Shown in pieces: positions 1-6,820 of a stretch of DNA of 15,181 nt. Under the pieces are notes generated by a model. That model saw nothing but the letters and a program-made list of their open reading frames with translations, had not been told where the DNA came from and did not search any database. The DNA comes from DATCDR01 sp036510575. GTDB taxonomy: Bacteria > Actinomycetota > Acidimicrobiia > Acidimicrobiales > Bog-793. The DNA lies in contig DATCDR010000248.1 of NCBI GenBank assembly GCA_036510575.1, positions 1 through 15,181 on the forward strand. The letters are read 5' to 3'. Numbering within the stretch: the first letter of the stretch is position 1; the number at the start of each line of letters is the position of its first letter. The position numbers were made by a program, and so were the translations under genes.

Positions 1-110
1 TCGAGAACTACATCAGCTTCTACAACGAGACCCGGCGCTACTCCAAGGTCGGCAATATCAGTCCCATCAACTTCGAGCTAGCTTCGGCTCACACCGCTGT
101 CGCTGCATAA
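1..110 (+). CDS. IS3-family transposase OrfB, C-terminal fragment
   Basis: Reading from base 3, the 35 codons up to the TAA at 108-110 give a peptide containing YISFYNETRRYSKVGNISP and then INFELAS. This matches the conserved C-terminal end of IS3-family OrfB (rve integrase, DDE type), where a Y-x-x-FYN-x-x-R motif is followed by an SP-x-x-F/Y-E motif. The protein would catalyse copy-out/paste-in transposition. The catalytic D, D and E residues lie upstream of the window, so activity cannot be judged. Too short for most gene callers, but the motif is clear. Confidence 0.75.
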   Translation, partial: ENYISFYNETRRYSKVGNISPINFELASAHTAVAA

Positions 111-141
111 CCACCGTGTCTACTTTTACTGGGCAACCTCA
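1..141 (+). mobile_element. Right end of an IS3-family insertion sequence (partial)
   Basis: The window opens inside an IS3-family element. The last codons of its transposase are followed by about 30 bp of non-coding DNA ending in CAACCTCA near 141. Read from the outside, the end starts TGAGGTTGCCC, and a TG...CA terminus is usual for this family. The left part lies outside the window, so completeness cannot be judged. The IS30-family inverted repeat begins only 4 bp further on. Confidence 0.65.
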
Positions 142-145
142 CCTT

Positions 146-168
146 GGGTTCAGGGAGTGAGCGCAACA
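146..168 (+). repeat. IS30-family left terminal inverted repeat
   Basis: The repeat runs from GGGTTCAGGG to GCGCAACA and pairs with the complement of 1342-1364. The exact outer boundary is uncertain by 1-3 bp because the match fades there. Confidence 0.65.
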
Positions 169-214
169 TTCGACGAGACTTCATTGGCGTCAAATCCGAC
201 CAATAGGAGTTCCA

Positions 215-1360
215 TTGACCGCTCATTTGAACGTCGAACAACGAGCTCTCGCGCGACGTCTGCGATCGCAGAACATGAGCCTTCGGGCCATCGCCAAACA
301 GGTTGGTTGTGGTCATGCAGGCATCGATGTGATGCTGCGTGGCCAGAGCCGAGATGCTCGTCCAATTGAGTGGGTTCCTCGCCGCGGCGCCTTGAGCATC
401 GAAGAACGTGAAGAGATTCTTCGAGGATTGAGCCGCGGCGACACGCTCCGCTCCATCGCTTCTGGACTCGCTCGGCACACCTCGACGGTGTCTCGAGAAG
501 TGAAGGCCAACGGAGGCCGGGACAACTACCGGATCTGGCCGGCGCACCTTCGCGCGCGTCAGTGCGCGAAGCGACCAAAGACGAAGAAGTTGAGCTACGC
601 ACCGCTTGCGAGACGAGTGACCGAGGACTTGGAGAAGCTCTGGTCGCCGGAGGAGATCGCTGACCGCCTCGCGTTAGAGTTCCCACAAGAGCCGCGTATG
701 CAACTCAGCCACGAGACCATCTACCAGTCCCTCTATGTGCAGGGAAAGGGCGAGCTGCGCCGGGAATTGGCTCGATGCCTGCGCTACGGCCACGCCACGC
801 GCCAGTCGCAGGGACGCGTCAAAAAGCCCGGTCCGATCGCCAACATGGTGATGATCGCAGAACGTCCGGCTGAGGTGGCCGACCGTGCGGTGCCCGGGCA
901 CTGGGAGGGCGATCTCATCATCGGTGCTCGAGGCGCGAGCGCGGTCGGCACGCTCGTCGAACGCAGCACGCGCTTTGTTCTTTTGTTGCATCTCCCGAAC
1001 GGTCACAGCGCGCCCGAAGTCGAGCTCGCGATGCGACGGGCCATCAAGACACTCCCGAGGTCGTTGATGAAAACCATCACCTGGGACCAAGGAAGTGAAC
1101 TTGCTCGACACGTGGAGTTCAGCATCGCCACCGGGATCCAGGTCTACTTCTGCGATCCCCACAGTCCCTGGCAACGTGGCAGCAATGAGAATACGAACGG
1201 CCTGTTGCGCCAATACATGCCCAAGAGCACTGACCTCTCGAAGTACTCACGAGCCGATCTCAAGCGCATTCAAGACAGCTTGAATGATCGTCCGCGGAAG
1301 ACCTTAGGATTCCTTAAGCCAGTGGAGAAATTGAGTGAGCTTGTTGCGCTGACCGCTTGA
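215..1360 (+). CDS. IS30-family transposase (DDE)
   Basis: This 381-residue protein catalyses transposition of its element. Residues 5-45 and 60-97 look like two helix-turn-helix segments; the second, with the motif TSTVSREV at 89-96, is the classical IS30 DNA-binding helix. The rve-type core has GHWEGDLIIG with Asp233, ITWDQGSELARH with Asp291, and PHSPWQRGSNENTNG with Glu325, which are the three expected catalytic acids. The C-terminal NDRPRKTLGF is typical of the family. The start is a TTG at 215 with AGGAG at 205-209; no in-frame ATG fits as well. Length is near the upper range for the family and no frame break is seen, so it may be active. Confidence 0.93.
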   Translation: MTAHLNVEQRALARRLRSQNMSLRAIAKQVGCGHAGIDVMLRGQSRDARPIEWVPRRGALSIEEREEILRGLSRGDTLRSIASGLARHTSTVSREVKANGGRDNYRIWPAHLRARQCAKRPKTKKLSYAPLARRVTEDLEKLWSPEEIADRLALEFPQEPRMQLSHETIYQSLYVQGKGELRRELARCLRYGHATRQSQGRVKKPGPIANMVMIAERPAEVADRAVPGHWEGDLIIGARGASAVGTLVERSTRFVLLLHLPNGHSAPEVELAMRRAIKTLPRSLMKTITWDQGSELARHVEFSIATGIQVYFCDPHSPWQRGSNENTNGLLRQYMPKSTDLSKYSRADLKRIQDSLNDRPRKTLGFLKPVEKLSELVALTA

Positions 1361-1364
1361 AACC
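1342..1364 (-). repeat. IS30-family right terminal inverted repeat
   Basis: The reverse complement begins GGTTTCAAGCGG and ends AGCGCAACA, matching the left repeat. The transposase stop codon (1358-1360) lies inside it, a compact arrangement. Confidence 0.65.
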
Positions 1365-1397
1365 GCCCACACGTCCCTCCGGCAAAGGAATGAACGC

Positions 1398-2463
1398 ATG
1401 ACAATGCTCGCAGATCAGGTCGATGTCGTGATCGGCGTCGACACGCACAAACATACGAACACCGCGGCAGTCGTCCGAGCCGCAACCGGCGGCGTCCTCG
1501 AGGAAGCGACGGTGCCGACGACGCCCGCCGGCCACCAGGAGCTCCTCGCGCTCGCCCGGTCGCACGGACCTCTGCGTGCCTGGGCGATCGAAGGAACCTC
1601 GAGTTATGGCACCGGACTCACGAGGTTCCTTCGCGCCAACGACGAGTGGGTGTTCGAGCTCGAACGTCCGGGGCGAAGTGACCGTCGAGGAGGCAAGAAG
1701 AATGATCCGCTCGACGCGGCACGATCTGCACGCGAGGCGTTGGCGCGACCCGAACTCGGAGAGCCCCGGTCGACCGGTGATCGCTCAGCGCTCGCAGTCC
1801 TGCTTTCAGCGCGCCGCTCCGCTGTCGACGGGGCGACCGTCGCGGAGAAGCAGATATTGGCCCTCCTCATCGCTGCACCAGAGGCGCTCCGGGAGCGGCT
1901 CCGCAAGCTGACCACGACAGCGACGGTCAAAAAGGCCGCCACGATGCGGATCCCCACCTCCGGCTGCGACGCGGAGATGACCACGACCACGACGGTGGTC
2001 CGTTCGCTCGCTCGCCCGTCGGTCGATCGAGCTCCGCTCAGAGGCCAAAGAGTACGAGCGAGCGCTCCTCGCGATCATTCGTCGTTGGCGTCCCGATCTG
2101 CTGGAGCAAAAGGGCGTCGGGCCGATCGTCGCGGCGACGGTGCTCTGCTCGTGGTCGCACCCCGGTCGCTTCCGCTCCGAGGCGGCGTTCGCCAGTCTCG
2201 CTGGAGTGGCACCAGTTCCCGCGTCGTCGGGACTCACCATCCGCCACCGGCTCAACCGACGCGGTGATCGTCAGCTCAACCGCGCGCTCCACACCGTCGT
2301 GCTCAGTCGAGTCCAACACGACGAAGAAACCCGGGTCTACGTCGAGCGTCGTCGCGCCGAGGGCAAAACCGATCGCGAGATCAAGCGATGCCTGAAGCGT
2401 TATGTTGCTCGACGGCTCTTCCGTCAGCTCGAATCCCTGAATCAGGGGCTTGACAAAACATAG
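1398..2463 (+). pseudogene. IS110-family transposase, broken by a frameshift near 2004-2015
   Basis: The N-terminal half reads in one frame from ATG 1398 (AAAGGA at 1384-1389). It contains VDTHK (Asp15), AIEG (Glu65) and KKNDPLDAARSA (Asp103, Asp106), the DEDD RuvC-like residues. The C-terminal half continues one base over, from about 2012 to the TAG at 2461-2463. It carries GVGPIVAATVL, the PVPASSG segment with the catalytic serine (codons 2224-2229) and IRHRLNRRGDRQLNRALH. The junction is three tandem TCGC units at 2004-2015; removing one unit restores an uninterrupted RSLARRSIELRSEAK. The original frame runs on to 2267 as nonsense. Both active-site halves survive, so the break looks recent. 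Programmed frameshifting is not an expected feature of this family. Confidence 0.85.
2435..2447. repeat. Small perfect dyad at the IS110 3' end
   Basis: CCCTGA and TCAGGG flank a single A, giving 6-bp arms within the last codons of the IS110 gene. It is followed directly by TTGACA. It may be a recognition or structural element of the IS right end; function unknown. Confidence 0.35.
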
Positions 2464-2493
2464 GAGTGCCCACTACCAGAGCTGCGCACCTCA

Positions 2494-2507
2494 ATGGAAC
2501 ATTCCAT
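2494..2507. promoter_or_regulatory. Palindrome upstream of the membrane glycosylation gene
   Basis: ATGGAA-CA-TTCCAT has perfect 6-bp arms and lies 16 bp before the GTG of the membrane protein. Its position would suit an operator. It is short enough to be chance. Confidence 0.25.
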
Positions 2508-2523
2508 AAGTACGCTTTAGTAG

Positions 2524-5055
2524 GTGCACGCCTCCTTGCTCTTCGATGCAACGCGAGAGGACGCCCACCAAACGCGCGAGCACGCGCCGCGGCGACTACA
2601 CAGCAAGCGATCTCACAGGCGCTCGCGTCGGTTCGCGATACCAAGAGTGCAGGCGCTGACTTGGTTCGAACTGCTCGTACTTCTCGGCATCACGACTTTC
2701 GTAATCATTCAGTTGCGGCCTGGACTTCTCTTCGGTCCGAACATGGATGTTGGTGGCGACAACGGCGCGCATATCGCGGGTGTGTACTACCTCGCACACA
2801 CGCTGGTGCCAAAGGGGCAGATATCCGGCTGGGATCCGCAGTGGTTCGGCGGATTCCCGCTCTATGTCTTCTACTTCCCGCTGCCGGCCGTCCTCGTCGC
2901 GATTCTCAACCAGGTCTTCTCGTTCGCCGTGGCCTTCAAGCTCGTCACTGTTCTCGGCACGGTGACGCTGCCTGCCTCCGCGTATCTATTCGGACGCCTG
3001 GCGGGCTTCCGACGACCAACGCCCATCGTGATGGCAGCCGCGATGCTCCCCTTCTTGTTCAACTGGTCGTACACGATCTACGGCGGGAACATCGCATCGA
3101 CGCTCGCCGGCGAGTACTCATTCAGTCTCGCTTGCTCGACCGGTCTCTGCTTCCTCGGCTGTTACATCTATGCGCTGCGCACCGGCAGACTGCGATGGCT
3201 CGCTGCGACGCTGCTCGCGGTCACGATCCTTTGCCACGTCGTGCCCGCACTGGTTTTCATCGGCGTCGCGATCTTGTTCACGCTGTTCACCATTCCGTGG
3301 CGGGCCTCGTTCTGGTTACGCATTCGGAGCACGCTGCTTGTACTCATCCCCGTGGGAGCCGTCGGGTGCCTCGTCGCAGCGTTCTGGCTGCTTCGTTTCG
3401 GCGTCGATCTGCGGTACTCGTCGTCGATGAACTACGGCCGCGTCACGAACTTCTTCTCGAACCTTCTGCCAAAAGGCGGCGAGGTCGTCATCCAGGTGTT
3501 GGCACTCGCTGGTGTAGCGGTGGGGATCATTCGACGGGACCGGCTAGCTATGGCCCTTGGCGTCACCTGCGTCGGGGCTGCCGGATGCTTCATGATCTTG
3601 CCGGCAGGCATCGCTTGGAACCCACGTTGGCTCCCGTTCTGGTTTCTCTTCACCGCACTGACGGCCGGCTATGCAGTAAGTGAGCTTGGGACGTACGCGT
3701 TCTCGTGGGTGAACCGGTCGTGGCTGAGCGCTTGGGTCACCACGGGAGTGGCGAGCGCTCTCTCGGTCTGCATCGTCGCCGCCTATGCGGGCGTGCTGCC
3801 GTTCTTTACAACCCCGCTCTCGATGCGGACGCCCGTCACGTCGTGGGTGGCGTGGAACTACACCGGTTACCAGGCCAAGCCCGGGTGGCCGGAGTTCTCC
3901 CGAATCGTGACGATGCTCGACCAGGCCGGAGCGCAGTACGGCTGCGGGAGGCTCGACTACGAATACACACCGAACATCGGTGACATGGGCTCGAACATCG
4001 TCGAGATGTCGTTTCCGCTCTGGACCAATGGCTGCATGGACTCGATGGAAGGCATCTACTTCGAATCCTCTACCTCGACGCCGTTTCACTTCCTCGACCA
4101 GTCCCAACTCTCCCTCCAGGCCTCCAACCCGATTCCTGGGCTGCCCTACCAGCCACTTAATGTGATCCAAGGCGTCGCGCATCTCCAACTCGAGGGCGTG
4201 AAGTACTTCCTTGCAAACTCACGAAAGGTCGAAGCCGCGGCCGATGTCGACCCGATGCTCGTCCGGGTCGCCTCTACACCCGAGCTCTCTACCGAGGAGG
4301 ACGGCAGCGCCGAAAATCCTGCCGATGAGCCGAACCCTCCGGGCCCGACGTCGTGGGTGCTCTACCGCATCCTCGATTCCCAGGTCGTCACGCCACTTTC
4401 CTACCAACCCGTAGTCGAGACCGGCCTCTCCAAGACTGCCTGGCTAGCCCTCGGGATCCGGTGGTTCCAAGCACCAGCAGATTGGTCGGTGCCTATAGCC
4501 GAAGCGGGTCCAGCGAGTTGGAGGCGAGTTGCGGCGGGACAGATCGTCGAGCCAGGTGACGGCAAGAAGCTTCCAACAGTGCACGTGAGCAACATCAAGA
4601 TGAGCGACGCAGCGGTCAGCTTCGACGTCTCGCGCGTCGGTGTCCCGGTGCTCGTCAAGATCCCCTACTTCCCGAACTGGCAGCCAACGGGCGCCTCCGC
4701 GCCGACCGAAGTCACGCCGAACGAGATGGTCGTGATCCCGACATCGAAAACGGTCACGCTCTCTTACGGCACGACCGCCGTCGACTGGGCTGGGCGTGGG
4801 GCGACGCTCGTCGGGCTGGCAGGCCTGGTCGCCCTCTGGCGCCCGACCGATATGTCGACGCCTTCTTCTGCGAGCTCTTCAGATGAGCCCGATGGAGGGT
4901 CCTCAGGGCCCGATGGTGCTCCGACAGGTGACCCCTTCTGGCCAGCCGTCACAGATGACTCGGACTCCGAGTTCGATCGACGCGGCAATGAAGAGCCGGA
5001 CCGTGCCAACCCCGACTGGGATCGAGAGATGCAACCGACCTCGTCGTCGAGATGA
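2524..5055 (+). CDS. Large polytopic membrane protein, PTPS-related / GT-C-like family
   Basis: This is an 843-residue integral membrane protein. After an Arg/His-rich cytoplasmic head (1-45) come a first membrane helix (48-65) and a conserved-looking outer loop with GGDNGAH (77-83) and GWDPQWFGGFPLYVFYFPLP (102-121). About ten more hydrophobic segments follow up to residue ~430, then a large extracytoplasmic region, a last helix near 755-775 and an acidic Ser/Asp/Pro-rich tail. The acidic residues after helix 1 and the many helices suggest a lipid-linked sugar transferase (PF10131-like, 6-pyruvoyl-tetrahydropterin synthase-related membrane proteins). The specific sugar and acceptor cannot be read. 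The stop overlaps the GT2 start by ATGA. The GTG at 2524 lacks a clear ribosome site; GTG 2647 is an alternative. IS110 ends about 60 bp upstream and may have replaced the native promoter. Confidence 0.7.
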   Translation: MHASLLFDATREDAHQTREHAPRRLHSKRSHRRSRRFAIPRVQALTWFELLVLLGITTFVIIQLRPGLLFGPNMDVGGDNGAHIAGVYYLAHTLVPKGQISGWDPQWFGGFPLYVFYFPLPAVLVAILNQVFSFAVAFKLVTVLGTVTLPASAYLFGRLAGFRRPTPIVMAAAMLPFLFNWSYTIYGGNIASTLAGEYSFSLACSTGLCFLGCYIYALRTGRLRWLAATLLAVTILCHVVPALVFIGVAILFTLFTIPWRASFWLRIRSTLLVLIPVGAVGCLVAAFWLLRFGVDLRYSSSMNYGRVTNFFSNLLPKGGEVVIQVLALAGVAVGIIRRDRLAMALGVTCVGAAGCFMILPAGIAWNPRWLPFWFLFTALTAGYAVSELGTYAFSWVNRSWLSAWVTTGVASALSVCIVAAYAGVLPFFTTPLSMRTPVTSWVAWNYTGYQAKPGWPEFSRIVTMLDQAGAQYGCGRLDYEYTPNIGDMGSNIVEMSFPLWTNGCMDSMEGIYFESSTSTPFHFLDQSQLSLQASNPIPGLPYQPLNVIQGVAHLQLEGVKYFLANSRKVEAAADVDPMLVRVASTPELSTEEDGSAENPADEPNPPGPTSWVLYRILDSQVVTPLSYQPVVETGLSKTAWLALGIRWFQAPADWSVPIAEAGPASWRRVAAGQIVEPGDGKKLPTVHVSNIKMSDAAVSFDVSRVGVPVLVKIPYFPNWQPTGASAPTEVTPNEMVVIPTSKTVTLSYGTTAVDWAGRGATLVGLAGLVALWRPTDMSTPSSASSSDEPDGGSSGPDGAPTGDPFWPAVTDDSDSEFDRRGNEEPDRANPDWDREMQPTSSSR

Positions 5056-5789
5056 CCGCCGAATCGAGCGACGAGGCCGCCGTCGAGCTGAGCGTCGTGT
5101 TGCCGGCATACAACGAGGTAACTCTTCTCGGATCGACGGTGACCAATCTGGTCTCCGGCCTTAGCGACACTGAGCTGACCTATGAGATCGTGATCGTCGA
5201 AAACGGCTCTACCGACGACACCTTGCTACTCGCAAGAAGGCTCGCCGAGGAAGTTCCACGCGTGCGTGTGCTGACGCGACCGATCGGCGACTACGGTGCC
5301 GCGCTCGAAGCCGGAATCAGCGCCTCGCGTGGCCGCTTCGTCGCGACCTTCGACGTCGACTACTACGACCTCGCATTCCTCCGGAGAGCACTCGAATTGT
5401 TGACGACGACCGACGCAGGCGTCGTCATCGCGTCGAAGCGTGCACCAGGATCGGACGACCAGCGCTCGTGGTCGCGACGAGGAATGACATTCGCCCACAT
5501 GTTCGTCGTCCGGCACCTTCTCGACCTGCGCGTATCTGACGCCCACGGGATGAAGGTGATCCGCCGAGCAGAGCTGCTTCCGGTGATCGAAGCGACGGTC
5601 CTTCGCGACAGTATCTTCGACGTCGAATACGTGCTGCGAGCAGAGCGCGCCGGCATCACGATCGAAGAACTTCCCGCCATCGTCGTCGAGCTGCGACCCG
5701 CTCGAACGGCGATCATGCATCGCGCGGTTCGCGCCGTCGCCGACGTCTTCCGGCTTCGACACCTGCTCGGAAAACCGCAGGCGAGCTAG
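5052..5789 (+). CDS. Family 2 glycosyltransferase, polyprenyl-phosphate mannose synthase-like
   Basis: This 245-residue cytoplasmic enzyme has a GT-A fold. LSVVLPAYNE (13-22) forms the nucleotide-binding start, followed by IVIVENGSTDDT (46-57). RPIGDYGAALEAGI (76-89) and the metal-binding FDVDYYD (Asp101, Asp103) come next. There is no membrane segment, so it resembles the short bacterial DPM1-type enzymes that move a sugar from a nucleotide donor to a polyprenyl phosphate. Its ATG sits inside the upstream stop (ATGA), a sign of translational coupling. The partner would then use the lipid-linked sugar at the outer face. The donor sugar is not determined by the sequence. It converges on the next gene with a 4-bp gap. 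Confidence 0.85.
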   Translation: MTAESSDEAAVELSVVLPAYNEVTLLGSTVTNLVSGLSDTELTYEIVIVENGSTDDTLLLARRLAEEVPRVRVLTRPIGDYGAALEAGISASRGRFVATFDVDYYDLAFLRRALELLTTTDAGVVIASKRAPGSDDQRSWSRRGMTFAHMFVVRHLLDLRVSDAHGMKVIRRAELLPVIEATVLRDSIFDVEYVLRAERAGITIEELPAIVVELRPARTAIMHRAVRAVADVFRLRHLLGKPQAS

Positions 5790-5793
5790 CGCG

Positions 5794-6558
5794 CTACCGC
5801 CGGGCGTGTGACGCAGGGGTTGGGTTCGCGACGATCACGGTGATCTCCGCGACGATCGCGTCGGCTGCTCGGATGTCGCTCGCAGCTGAGCGTGTGGCCG
5901 CACCAGCAGCAGCGACGGTTAGAAGCGACGCCGGCACGCTCGAGGGCGAAATCGCCAGAATCGAGGCCACGACTCCATCCAGCACGTCCTGGACGTCTTC
6001 GAGGCGATTGGGCAGTTGAGCGAGTAGGGCCGACGCCTGCGATGCATTGTTGGTCCGCAAGCCCGAAGCCGAGACGGTCGCTTCGATCTCTGGGATCTGG
6101 CGCATCAGCCGCTGGCTCTGTGCCCGGGACTTATCGGCGCTGATCACGTCTTTGACAACCGCGGTAGCCAGCGAGAAGACGTGATAGCCAAGAACCATCT
6201 GCGAAGCGTCTTGGTTCAACGCCGCCACTGACTGCGCCGTCCGCACGGAGACCTCCAACAGACTGAGCCCGCTTGCATCGGAGTCGATCAGCGAGGTCAA
6301 CGCGAGCTGGTCGGCGATGGTCAACGTCTTCGACTTCGCGACGAGCACCGAAAGTTGGTGCAGCTGGTTCAATCGAGAATTCAGCAACCCCTGGACGCTC
6401 GTCATCGCCAACGGGAGCGACTCAGACGCTGGGAACACCGGGGGAACGATGTCGCCGCCGTTGTTGGCGAGTGCCGAAGACGCGACCGGCGCGGCGAAGA
6501 AGGCAACCAGCGCCATCAAGATCGCAACCAGTCCGGCGCGTCTGGAAAAACTTCGCAC
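5794..6558 (-). CDS. Secreted Ala/Ser-rich helical protein, function unknown
   Basis: I do not recognise this 254-residue protein. It begins with MRSFSRRAG, a hydrophobic core (10-22) and an Ala-Leu-Ala site at 29-31, so it should be cleaved and exported by Sec. The mature part has no cysteines or known motif and is rich in Ala, Ser, Leu and Val with regular heptad-like spacing, suggesting a bundle of long helices. The start is GTG 6558 (minus strand) with GAAGGGA about 7 bases before it. It is divergent from the LCP gene across about 260 bp and convergent with the GT2 gene. The neighbours suggest a cell-envelope role; that is inference only. Confidence 0.65.
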   Translation of the reverse strand: MRSFSRRAGLVAILMALVAFFAAPVASSALANNGGDIVPPVFPASESLPLAMTSVQGLLNSRLNQLHQLSVLVAKSKTLTIADQLALTSLIDSDASGLSLLEVSVRTAQSVAALNQDASQMVLGYHVFSLATAVVKDVISADKSRAQSQRLMRQIPEIEATVSASGLRTNNASQASALLAQLPNRLEDVQDVLDGVVASILAISPSSVPASLLTVAAAGAATRSAASDIRAADAIVAEITVIVANPTPASHARR

Positions 6559-6586
6559 TGCCGTATCCCTTCAGAGCCCCTCGGCC

Positions 6587-6602
6587 GGAACTCCCGTGTT
6601 CC
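6587..6602. promoter_or_regulatory. Inverted repeat in the divergent intergenic region
   Basis: GGAAC-TCCCGT-GTTCC lies 29 bp upstream of the secreted-protein start and between two divergent genes. Five-base arms with a 6-base spacer could be an operator, but this may be chance. I see no convincing -35/-10 pair nearby. Confidence 0.25.
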
Positions 6603-6820
6603 ATAACCATTCTGCCGTCTCCACAGAGCAATTCTCCTACGAATCTGTGAAGACTCTATGAGGAAATCCCAGCTTGTCGACATAAACAGCCCCTCGTGCC
6701 ACCGTTTCGAGCAACCCGGTCTGTAGCGTGTTCCAGATGTCACTGCCGCCGCTTCGTCACGCCGAGATGCCGTCGGCGAGACGACGACACCGCAGGTCAT
6801 CCGCGCTGCGGAGTGTCTCG

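Larger units (their letters stand above)
146..1364 (+). mobile_element. IS30-family insertion sequence, apparently complete
   Basis: A full IS30-type transposase gene fills almost the whole element and is bounded by imperfect inverted repeats. The left repeat is at 146-168 and the right at 1342-1364; they match at 16 of the inner 20 positions and share the block AGCGCAACA. The right repeat overlaps the last transposase codons. I find no clear 2-3 bp target duplication: the flank is CTT on the left and GCC on the right. The neighbouring DNA may have been rearranged after insertion, or the ends may be off by a base or two. The element sits between an IS3 end and an IS110 gene. Confidence 0.75.
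1365..2470 (+). mobile_element. IS110-family element, left end missing or displaced
   Basis: An IS110-type transposase gene starts only 33 bp after the IS30 right repeat. IS110-group elements normally carry a non-coding left segment of roughly 150-300 bp that encodes the bridge RNA, so this element seems truncated or split on its left. The right edge is not marked by an inverted repeat, as is usual for IS110. I place it shortly after the stop codon, where TTGACAAAACATAGGAG resembles the right ends of IS110 elements as I recall them. Boundaries are approximate. Confidence 0.5.

Noticed and set aside
1990..2030. Programmed frameshift in the IS110 gene
   Set aside because: The break is explained exactly by one extra TCGC unit, and IS110 transposases are normally read in a single frame.
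2466..3683. A 405-codon open frame overlapping the start of the membrane protein
   Set aside because: It is Arg/His-rich without any motif and lies out of frame over clear membrane-helix coding sequence; it is a GC-rich shadow.
5785..5800. Shared bidirectional terminator between the GT2 and secreted-protein genes
   Set aside because: The gap is only 4 bp and I see no hairpin with a T-run.
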